Positions 13,674 to 20,491 of a DNA stretch of 27,722 bases are shown in pieces. Origin of the DNA: Phelpsiimicrobium sp043802125 (GTDB taxonomy: Bacteria; Omnitrophota; Gorgyraeia; Velamenicoccales; Velamenicoccaceae); the NCBI GenBank assembly GCA_043802125.1, contig JAZDLG010000006.1:1-27722 (forward strand), written 5' to 3'. Every line of letters begins with the position of its first letter. The stretch's first letter is position 1. The position numbers and the translations under genes were made by a program. The notes beneath the pieces are model-generated. The model was not told the origin of the DNA. It made no database searches and was given only the letters and a program-made list of their open reading frames with translations.

Positions 13674-14731
13674 AGCATATCTCCCAGTTTATCTATAGCA
13701 TCTTTTATCTTTAAAAATATTATCTTGTAAAATTCCTCGGATTTGCCGATAGGGTCCTGGATCTCGTCTTCATAAGGATCCCATTTGAGGTACTCGCCCA
13801 AAAGATGCACACGGCCGGCAGCAGCCGGGAACTGCCTGAGCAATTCTTCCTTGTGGCGCCTCTCCATCGCGAAAATAAGGTCCGCCTGATCAACTAATTC
13901 CAATGAGACTCTCTGCGCGCGATGCGCTGAGGCGTCAAGCCCGGTCTCGCTCACGAGTTTTTGAGTTTCACGCGTCGGTCCCATGCCTAGAAGAGCAAAC
14001 GTGCCGGCAGAGGCCGCGTCAATATCCTGGCGGCCTAAGTCAGAAACTTTCTTTCTCAATAAATATTCCGCCATAACGGAACGGCACGAGTTACCCGTGC
14101 ATACAAAAAGCATGGTCTTGGAAGCTGCTACAGTCAACACTGCCTCTTTTTTTAAATACCCCTCCCGCAAAACAACAAAAGGCAAACGGCGCGCGTCCAG
14201 CACAGTTGATTCCATGCCCAACTCCGTAGGCCCGCTATCCAGGATAATATCCACGCGGCCATCAAGTTCCTTCAAGGCGCTTTCAGCATCGCGCGGCGCA
14301 GGGTGGCCGGCGAGATTGGCTGAGGGCGCTATAACAGGAAAATCAACGCGGCCCAACAACCGTAGGGCCACATCATTCTTAGGCATCCTCAAACCCACGG
14401 TCTTGTTGCCGGGAGCTGATAAGACTATTGTCAGAGGGCCGGGCCAGAACCGGCTCATCACTTTAAAGGCGCGCGGCAGAATATCAACCGCGTATTTACG
14501 AACATCTATTTTATCGCTCAAATGGATAGAAAAATTTTTTTCTGCCGGCCTGTTTTTCAATTCTTTCAACCTCTCCATAGCTTTCTTGTTAAGCAAATTG
14601 ACGGCAATGCCATAAACGGTCTCCGTAGGAAAAACAACAAGGCCTCCGGCCTCTAAGAGCGAAGCTGCTTCATTAATGGCCCCCTGGTCTATGGCCTTCG
14701 GGTTGATCTTTATGACCTTAGTGTGAATCAA
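13670..14731 (-). CDS. TsaC/Sua5 domain fused to YwlE-like low-molecular-weight phosphatase
   Basis: 353 residues, two enzymes in one chain. Residues about 12-195 are a YrdC/TsaC domain (LVVFPTETVYGIAVN at 31-45, LKELKNRPAEKNFSIH at about 55-70, WPGPLTIVL at about 96-104, APSANLAGHPAP at about 135-146), which makes threonylcarbamoyl-AMP for the t6A base of tRNA. Residues about 205-353 are a low-molecular-weight phosphatase with the P-loop CTGNSCRS (Cys211, Arg217) and DPIG (general acid Asp326). In B. subtilis YwlE, a Thr at the fifth P-loop position selects phospho-arginine; here it is Ser215, while tyrosine phosphatases usually have Ile. The start is TTG, sharing TTGA with the purE stop. 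Confidence 0.9.
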   Translation of the reverse strand: MIHTKVIKINPKAIDQGAINEAASLLEAGGLVVFPTETVYGIAVNLLNKKAMERLKELKNRPAEKNFSIHLSDKIDVRKYAVDILPRAFKVMSRFWPGPLTIVLSAPGNKTVGLRMPKNDVALRLLGRVDFPVIAPSANLAGHPAPRDAESALKELDGRVDIILDSGPTELGMESTVLDARRLPFVVLREGYLKKEAVLTVAASKTMLFVCTGNSCRSVMAEYLLRKKVSDLGRQDIDAASAGTFALLGMGPTRETQKLVSETGLDASAHRAQRVSLELVDQADLIFAMERRHKEELLRQFPAAAGRVHLLGEYLKWDPYEDEIQDPIGKSEEFYKIIFLKIKDAIDKLGDML

Positions 14732-15216
14732 ACCTTGATCCTTATCTTTCTGACTACAGCGGCCTGTTTATTACGAAAGCTTTTTAGTTTTTTTGATATG
14801 TCACCTGAATCCAGGCTAAGGAGCGAAAGCGAAAAAAGCGCGGCATTCTTGGCGCCTCCGGAGCCTATGGCAAATGTAGCCACCGGAATGCCTGCCGGCA
14901 TCTGCACCGTAGACAGCAATGAATCAAGGCCCTTCAAACTCTTGGTCTCAATGGGAACGCCTAAAACAGGCAAAGTGGTGTAAGAAGCTACAACACCAGC
15001 TAGCGCTGCCGCGCCGCCCGCGCCGCAGATAAAAGCCTTAACACCCAACTCCTCCATCGCCACAATGAACGCTTCAAGGTCCTTAGGCGTCCTATGCGCG
15101 GACAATACTTTAGCGACAATAGGAACATTAAAATTTTTTAATATATCCATGGCGCCCTGCATTGTCTCCAGATCAGAAATACTTCCCATAACGACAGCGA
15201 TCTTCGGCCTCTTCAT
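14728..15216 (-). CDS. purE: PurE, N5-CAIR mutase or AIR carboxylase
   Basis: Carboxylation step of purine synthesis. 162 residues with the small octameric PurE fold: IAVVMGSISDLETM at 6-19, SAHRTPKDL at about 39-47, GAGGAAALAGVVAS at about 65-78 and VPIETKSLKGLDSLLSTVQMPAGIPVATFAIG at about 87-118. No purK is in the window, so it cannot be told whether it uses N5-CAIR (class I) or AIR plus CO2 (class II). AAAAAAGGAG lies seven bases before the ATG. It is separated from purD by 90 bases holding two inverted repeats. Confidence 0.93.
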   Translation of the reverse strand: MKRPKIAVVMGSISDLETMQGAMDILKNFNVPIVAKVLSAHRTPKDLEAFIVAMEELGVKAFICGAGGAAALAGVVASYTTLPVLGVPIETKSLKGLDSLLSTVQMPAGIPVATFAIGSGGAKNAALFSLSLLSLDSGDISKKLKSFRNKQAAVVRKIRIKV

Positions 15217-15230
15217 GCCTCACTCCTTTT

Positions 15231-15283
15231 TTAGGTAAAGTTACCTAAACTAGATCCCGATGGCTAAAAGACAGCCACGGGAT
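15231..15283. repeat. Two inverted repeats between purE and purD
   Basis: TTAGGTAA (15231-15238) and TTACCTAA (15241-15248) form a perfect 8-bp inverted repeat just upstream of the purE Shine-Dalgarno sequence. ATCCCGATGGCT (15254-15265) pairs with AGCCACGGGAT (15273-15283), with one bulged base and a 7-base loop. No T-run follows either, so neither is a standard terminator. The second looks like a REP-type hairpin; the first could be an operator. Confidence 0.55.
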
Positions 15284-15306
15284 AAATTCGGCCCTACAGC
15301 TTACAT

Positions 15307-16626
15307 TCACTTCGTTTTGTAAGTTGTGGCCTCATTTAATGCTCTCCACCCGATATCTTTTCGGTAATGCATCTTGTCAAAATGGATCAATGATACGGCT
15401 TCATAGGCTTTATCAATAGCAGTCTTTATATCTTTTCCCAATGCCGTCACGCCCAGCACCCTCCCGCCATCAGTAGAATATCCGTCTTCCCTGCCTGCCG
15501 GCAGGCAGGTGTCTTCAGTCTTTTTCGTCCCTGCATGAAACACTATGACATCTTTTAGCGCTGACGCCTTATCCAACCCTGAGATAATCTTGCCTTTTTC
15601 ATATTCATTCGGGTAGCCGCCGGAAGCCACAACTACGCACACAGACGCGTTTTCGCTCCACTTTAGGTCAGGTTTTTTAGCCTTGCCGATAGTCCAGAGC
15701 ATCGCCTCTAACAAATCAGACTCAAGGCGGGCTAATACCACTTGAGTCTCAGGGTCCCCGAACCGCACGTTGAATTCCAAAACCTTCGGGCCGCTCTTTG
15801 TCGCCATAATGCCCGCATAAAGAATACCTCTATAAAGCATACTCTTATCAGCCATGCCTTTTAATACCGGCAGGATGATCTCTTTCATCACGGTATCCAA
15901 AAGCTCGGGCGTCACAACCGGCGCCGGCGAATAAGCGCCCATACCGCCGGTATTGGGCCCCTCATCTTTATCAAAAATCCTTTTATGGTCCTGCGAAGAC
16001 GCAAGAGCGATAGCATCGCGGCCGTCAGTCAAAACAAGGATAGAGGCTTCCTCGCCCTCCAAGAACTCCTCTATCACAATGGTATTTCCGGCATTGCCGA
16101 AAATTTTTCTCACCTGCATATCTGTCACTGCATCTAAAGCCGCCTGCTCATCGTTGCATATGACAACACCCTTACCCGCAGCCAGGCCATCAGCCTTAAC
16201 AACAATAGGAAACGATACAAGATCAGAAATAGCCTCATTTGCTTCATCTATACTCAGGCAAATAGCAGCTCGCCCCGTAGGGAGCGCCTGGTCCAGCATT
16301 ACCTGCTTGGCAAAGGCCTTGCTCGCCTCAAGTTGCGCGGCTTTTTTAGAAGGCCCAAAGATCTTCAAACCCTCTGACTGAAATTCGTCAACGATGCCCG
16401 CGGCCAAGGGCGCCTCAGGCCCGACAACAGTGAAATCTATCTTTTCTTTTTTGGCAAAAGAAAGAAGCCCTGCGATATCGTCGGCTTTGATAGGAACGCA
16501 TTCCGCGAGTTTCGCTATACCGGCGTTGCCAGGCGCGCAATAGATCTTTGTGACGCGCTTAGACCGCGCTATAGACCAAACAAGCGCGTGTTCCCTGCCT
16601 CCGGAACCGATGACTAATATTTTCAT
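15307..16626 (-). CDS. purD: Phosphoribosylamine-glycine ligase (GAR synthetase)
   Basis: ATP-grasp enzyme joining glycine to phosphoribosylamine, step 2 of purine synthesis. The start is 16626 (MKILVIGSGGREHALVWSI), sharing ATGA with the purM stop; an ATG further upstream in frame lies inside purM and is rejected. 439 residues. Motifs: VGPEAPLAAGIVDEF, VVKADGLAAGKGVVIC, QDHKRIFDKDEGPNTGGMGAYSPAP, LEFNVRFGDPETQ. Near the C terminus, between FHAGTKK and GGRVLGVTALG, is an extra nine-residue piece TCLPAGRED, encoded by a perfect palindrome flanked by a 6-base direct repeat (15484-15516). The rest of the frame is intact, so the protein is probably active. Confidence 0.95.
   Translation of the reverse strand: MKILVIGSGGREHALVWSIARSKRVTKIYCAPGNAGIAKLAECVPIKADDIAGLLSFAKKEKIDFTVVGPEAPLAAGIVDEFQSEGLKIFGPSKKAAQLEASKAFAKQVMLDQALPTGRAAICLSIDEANEAISDLVSFPIVVKADGLAAGKGVVICNDEQAALDAVTDMQVRKIFGNAGNTIVIEEFLEGEEASILVLTDGRDAIALASSQDHKRIFDKDEGPNTGGMGAYSPAPVVTPELLDTVMKEIILPVLKGMADKSMLYRGILYAGIMATKSGPKVLEFNVRFGDPETQVVLARLESDLLEAMLWTIGKAKKPDLKWSENASVCVVVASGGYPNEYEKGKIISGLDKASALKDVIVFHAGTKKTEDTCLPAGREDGYSTDGGRVLGVTALGKDIKTAIDKAYEAVSLIHFDKMHYRKDIGWRALNEATTYKTK
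15484..15516. mobile_element. Short palindromic element inserted in purD, with 6-bp duplication
   Basis: A perfect 20-base palindrome CCTGCCTGCCGGCAGGCAGG (15490-15509) plus one base lies between two copies of GTCTTC (15484-15489 and 15511-15516). Removing one copy and the palindrome (27 bases, nine codons) restores KTEDGYSTDGGRVLG, which matches the normal PurD course. It reads like an in-frame insertion of a non-autonomous palindromic element with target duplication, similar in principle to Rickettsia palindromic elements. Confidence 0.75.
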
Positions 16627-17624
16627 GCGATTGCCACGCCGCCGACACCGCTTACGATCTCGCCTATGATGTGGGCTTTTAAGCCGCATCTTGCCGACTC
16701 GCGCACCACGTCCATCTTAAGCGCGTCGCGGACCACCAAGACCATACCTATCCCCATATTGAATATCTTGAACATCTCTTTATCATCCATATTGCCGCGA
16801 TCCTGCAGCTCCTGAAATACCTCAGGCCGCTGCCAGGCATTTTTGTAAATGATCATCGTCATGTTTTTTGGCACAGCGCGCTTCGCCTTATCATAAAAAC
16901 CGCCGCCGGTAATATGGGCCATGGCCTTGATCCCCGTGTCAAATTTCTTAATAAGCTTTAAAACCGGCTTTACGTAAATACGCGTCGGAGTTAAAAACTC
17001 ATGAGCCCGGCCGTGCAGTTCTTCGGGCGAGAATATTTTGCGCACAAGCGAAAAACCGTTGGAATGCAGGCCGCTTGACTCAAGGCCTACGACAGCATCG
17101 CCCATCTTGACCCGGTGGTGGCCCAAGATCTTCTTCTTTTCAACAAGCCCAACGCAAAAACCTGCCAGGTCATATTCGCCTACCTTATACATCCCGGGCA
17201 TCTCAGCGGTCTCTCCGCCGACTAAGCTGCAATCCGCCTGCCTGCAGCCCTCAACAATGCCCTTGACTACACTTTTTAAAACCGCCATATCTATCTTAGC
17301 TGTCGCGATATAATCAAGAAAAAAAAGCGGCGCAGCCCCCGAGCACAAAACGTCGTTAACGCTCATGGCCACAAGGTCTATGCCTACGGTATCATGAATG
17401 CCGGCTGCAGAGGCAACTTTAAGTTTTGTGCCGACGCCGTCGCAAGATGAGACAAGCACCGGCTCCTTGCATTTCCCGCTTGCTACCTCAAAAAAAGCGC
17501 CGAACCCTCCGATAGAACCTAAGACACCCTTACGGTTGCTCTTTTTTGCCAAGCCTTTTATGGCGTCTACAAAAAGATTGGCCTTAGTGATATCCACTCC
17601 CGCTTTCTTATAATTTAAGCTCAT
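16623..17624 (-). CDS. purM: Phosphoribosylformylglycinamidine cyclo-ligase (AIR synthetase)
   Basis: Makes AIR from FGAM with ATP, step 5. 333 residues, usual length. Motifs: the N-terminal YKKAGVDI, SCDGVGTKLKVA at about 59-70, DLVAMSVNDVLCSGAAPLFFLDYIA at about 83-107, LVGGETAEMPGMY, GLESSGLHSNGFSLVR and AHITGGGF. It overlaps purF (ATGA, 17621-17624) upstream and purD (ATGA) downstream, so the three are coupled in translation. Confidence 0.97.
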   Translation of the reverse strand: MSLNYKKAGVDITKANLFVDAIKGLAKKSNRKGVLGSIGGFGAFFEVASGKCKEPVLVSSCDGVGTKLKVASAAGIHDTVGIDLVAMSVNDVLCSGAAPLFFLDYIATAKIDMAVLKSVVKGIVEGCRQADCSLVGGETAEMPGMYKVGEYDLAGFCVGLVEKKKILGHHRVKMGDAVVGLESSGLHSNGFSLVRKIFSPEELHGRAHEFLTPTRIYVKPVLKLIKKFDTGIKAMAHITGGGFYDKAKRAVPKNMTMIIYKNAWQRPEVFQELQDRGNMDDKEMFKIFNMGIGMVLVVRDALKMDVVRESARCGLKAHIIGEIVSGVGGVAIA

Positions 17625-19027
17625 GTTTTGCCTCTTTCTAAAACGTGTTTGTTAACCCCGCAAGACTGCACAGGATAATGTCCCGTAAAACATGCCGCGC
17701 AATATCTTTCTTGCGGCAGCTTGACGGAATTAAGCATGCCTTTTAAAGACAAATATCCTACGCTGTCCGCTCCGAAGAATTTCGCTATCTCCTTTATGGA
17801 ATACCGATTGGCGATAAGCTCTTCCTTTGAAGGAAAATCAATACCGTAAAAACACGGGAACTTATGCGGCGGGCATGATATCCTCATGTGGACCTCTCGC
17901 GCGCCGGCTTCCCTGAAACTCTTGACCCTTATCCTTGACGTCGTCCCACGGACTATGGAATCGTCAACGATGACAACGCGCTTGCCGCGCACAACATCGC
18001 GCAAAAGGTTGAATTTTACCTTCACCCCCAGGTCGCGGATATGCTGGAGCGGCTGGATGAACGTCCTGCCCACATAATGGTTCCTGATAACTCCCCACTC
18101 CAAAGGAATGCCAGAGGCGTGTGAAAACCCCAAAGCCGCTGAAGTCCCTGAATCAGGAATAGGCACTACAATATCAGCCTTGACAGGATGCTCTAAAGCC
18201 AAAGTCTCGCCTAACTTCTTGCGCACGCAATGGACCACCTCGCCAAAGATCATGGAATCCGGCCTGGAAAAATAAATGTGTTCAAAGATACAATGCGCGC
18301 TCTTATGGGATTTCGGCGAAAAACGCACGGACTTAAGGCCATCTTTATTTATTATTACTATCTCTCCGGGCTCAACCTCCCTGACAAACTTTGCCTCAAT
18401 AAGATCAAATGCGCACGTTTCTGAAGCCAGGAAAAAACTATTGCCCTTCTTTCCTATGCAAAGCGGCCTGAAACCGTCGGGGTCACGCACGCCGATAAGA
18501 GAATCCTGCGTCAAAAGCACTAATGAATAAGCCCCTTTTATAAGCTTTAGAGCGACCCTGAGACGTTCAACTACATCCTTGCTCCTGGAACGCGCCATCA
18601 GATGGACTATCACTTCGCTGTCGCATGTTGTCTGAAATATGGAACCCGAGCTTTCCAGGTCTTCCTTTAACCGGCGGCTGTTTACAAGGTTGCCGTTATG
18701 CGCCACAGCCAGAGAATTACCAAGATAATCAACAAATAGAGGCTGCGCGTTCTTGACCAGGCTTGAGCCGGTCGTAGAATAACGGACGTGTCCGATACCC
18801 CTATCGCCCTTAAGAGACTTTAAGTTATCCTGGTTAAAAACATCGGATACAAGGCCCATGTCCTTATGGATATAGAGTTCTTCGCCGTCGCTTGTCACTA
18901 TGCCGCAAGACTCCTCGCCTCTATGCTGCAGCGCGTAGAGCCCAAGATAAATAAGGTAACTGGCGTCAACACTGCCAAAGACGCCGAACAGGCCGCAATA
19001 ATGCTTAGGATGATCTGTTTCAAACAT
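17621..19027 (-). CDS. purF: Amidophosphoribosyltransferase, Fe-S type
   Basis: First step of purine synthesis: glutamine plus PRPP to phosphoribosylamine. 468 residues. A ten-residue propeptide precedes the nucleophile Cys11 (HYCGLFGVFG), as in the B. subtilis enzyme, and would be self-cleaved. PRPP loop VVIVDDSIVRGTTS at 351-364. The four cysteines that hold the 4Fe-4S cluster in the B. subtilis type are all present: Cys246 (CIFEHIYFSRPDS), Cys392 (PCFYGID), Cys443 and Cys446 (CAACFTGHYP). An oxygen-labile cluster fits an anaerobe. GAGGAG lies seven bases before the ATG; there is a 10-base gap after purQ. Confidence 0.97.
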   Translation of the reverse strand: MFETDHPKHYCGLFGVFGSVDASYLIYLGLYALQHRGEESCGIVTSDGEELYIHKDMGLVSDVFNQDNLKSLKGDRGIGHVRYSTTGSSLVKNAQPLFVDYLGNSLAVAHNGNLVNSRRLKEDLESSGSIFQTTCDSEVIVHLMARSRSKDVVERLRVALKLIKGAYSLVLLTQDSLIGVRDPDGFRPLCIGKKGNSFFLASETCAFDLIEAKFVREVEPGEIVIINKDGLKSVRFSPKSHKSAHCIFEHIYFSRPDSMIFGEVVHCVRKKLGETLALEHPVKADIVVPIPDSGTSAALGFSHASGIPLEWGVIRNHYVGRTFIQPLQHIRDLGVKVKFNLLRDVVRGKRVVIVDDSIVRGTTSRIRVKSFREAGAREVHMRISCPPHKFPCFYGIDFPSKEELIANRYSIKEIAKFFGADSVGYLSLKGMLNSVKLPQERYCAACFTGHYPVQSCGVNKHVLERGKT

Positions 19028-19037
19028 AAAACGCTCC

Positions 19038-19814
19038 TCACTTAAAATAATTGACCGCGTTCAAAAATATCGGAAATCCGTCGCCGTGCCTTTTGATGCC
19101 TTCGCGCGTCCAGCGGGGATGCTGCAAACTCTCCAAGTGCCGTTCAGGATGAGGCATAAGGCCAAAGACCCTGCCTGTCTCATCGCAAAGGCCTGCAATA
19201 CTGTCAATAGAACCATTGGGATTAACAGGAAAATCGCCAAACCCGCCGTAAACATCGCAATATTGAAAAACGATCTGGCCCTGGCGGCGAAGCCTTTCTA
19301 AAACATTTTCGCCGATCGGGATAAACTTACCTTCACCGTGCGCTATAGGCAGATAAATGATATCAGGTATACCCTTAGTCCAGATACACTTGCTTGTCTG
19401 TGGCCTTGTTAAATACACCCACCTATCCTGAAAAGATCCGCAGTCATTTCCGGAAAGAGTGGCCTCCTGCAGGAAAGTGTCATTGCCGGGCAATAGCCCG
19501 GCCTTGACCAATACCTGAAAACCGTTACAAATGCCAATGATCAATTTTTCACTGCGGATAAAATCTTTTATTTCACCGAAAAGCTTGGTTTTTAATTCAT
19601 TTGCCAGGACTTTGCCGGCTGAGATATCATCGCCGTAAGTAAAGCCTCCCGAAACCGCCAGTATCTGGTAAGAACTCAAACGCCGCTCTCCTGAAACAAG
19701 CTGGTTGATGTGGACAAATTCAGTATCGGCGCCGGCGCTTTCAAACGCGAAAGCGGTTTCGCTGTCGCAGTTGATGCCCGCTGCCTTTAGGATCAAAACT
19801 TTTGGCCTGGTCAT
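19038..19814 (-). CDS. purQ: FGAM synthase, glutaminase subunit
   Basis: Class I glutamine amidotransferase that feeds ammonia to PurL, step 4. 258 residues, somewhat longer than the about 225-230 of small PurQ. KVLILKAAGINCDSETA at 5-21, VSGGFTYGDDISAGKV, the nucleophile elbow GICNGFQVLVKAGLLPG, and the catalytic His-Glu in LMPHPERHLE. The start shares ATGA with the preceding LOG gene. Confidence 0.95.
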   Translation of the reverse strand: MTRPKVLILKAAGINCDSETAFAFESAGADTEFVHINQLVSGERRLSSYQILAVSGGFTYGDDISAGKVLANELKTKLFGEIKDFIRSEKLIIGICNGFQVLVKAGLLPGNDTFLQEATLSGNDCGSFQDRWVYLTRPQTSKCIWTKGIPDIIYLPIAHGEGKFIPIGENVLERLRRQGQIVFQYCDVYGGFGDFPVNPNGSIDSIAGLCDETGRVFGLMPHPERHLESLQHPRWTREGIKRHGDGFPIFLNAVNYFK

Positions 19815-20491
19815 TTTTTTTTGTAAAACTTATTTATGGCGTGGACCACATCTTCAGGCTTATCCACCAGCGAAAAGAGGCCCAAGTCATTTTCGCCTAT
19901 ACAGCCGCGGCGCAAGACCGTGGACATGATCCAGTGAAGAAGCCCCTGCCAATAACGGCTCCCGACAAGGATAACGGGGAATTTTGGTATCCTGGCCGTC
20001 TGGATCAGGTTGATTGACTCAAATAATTCATCCAGCGTCCCATAACCGCCCGGAAATATCACAAATGCCTTGGCATACCGCACAAACATCACCTTACGCA
20101 CAAAAAAATAGTGGAACTCAAGCAATGTCTTAACATAAGGGTTAGCTGTTTGCTCAGTCGGAATATAAATGTTCAAACCTATGGAATCGCCTCCGGCCCG
20201 CTTAGCGCCTTTGTTAGCAGCCTCCATTATGCTGGGGCCGCCGCCGCTGATGATCGCGTAACCAGCTTTGCTTAAAAGATAGGCCGTCTTTTCCGCGAGC
20301 TTATAATATTCGTCTCTACAGCTCAGGCGCGAAGAACCGAATATTGAGACCGCGTTCTTGAATTTAGAAAGACGCTTGAACCCGTAACTGAATTCATCAG
20401 CAATACGGCAGACGCGTTTTTTTTCGTCTTCTTCAAAGACGTCTATCCTCTTATCAAAAAAATCCTTGCTAAACTTTTTTTGTTTTTTCAT
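19811..20491 (-). CDS. LOG-family nucleotide phosphoribohydrolase
   Basis: 226 residues of the LOG/TIGR00730 family (cytokinin-type or general nucleoside 5'-monophosphate phosphoribohydrolase, which splits base from ribose-5-P). ISGGGPSIMEAANKGA at about 84-99, FVRKVMFVRYAKAFVIFPGGYGTLDELFE at about 135-163 with the PGGxGTxxE signature and the conserved Arg-Lys before it. The start is 20491 (MKKQKKFSK), with AGGAG four bases before it and ATGA shared with the purL stop; an upstream in-frame ATG lies inside purL. It sits between purL and purQ, which make one enzyme complex, and overlaps both by 4 nt. The substrate is unknown; the place in the operon suggests a purine nucleotide. Confidence 0.87.
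   Translation of the reverse strand: MKKQKKFSKDFFDKRIDVFEEDEKKRVCRIADEFSYGFKRLSKFKNAVSIFGSSRLSCRDEYYKLAEKTAYLLSKAGYAIISGGGPSIMEAANKGAKRAGGDSIGLNIYIPTEQTANPYVKTLLEFHYFFVRKVMFVRYAKAFVIFPGGYGTLDELFESINLIQTARIPKFPVILVGSRYWQGLLHWIMSTVLRRGCIGENDLGLFSLVDKPEDVVHAINKFYKKK

Noticed and set aside
13983..14615. 210-codon plus-strand open frame
   Set aside because: It is fully antisense to the clear TsaC-phosphatase gene, and its composition is that of a shadow frame.
16627..16689. N-terminal extension of purD
   Set aside because: The extra residues are Arg-rich translation of the purM end; the conserved PurD N terminus begins at 16626 with an ATGA overlap.
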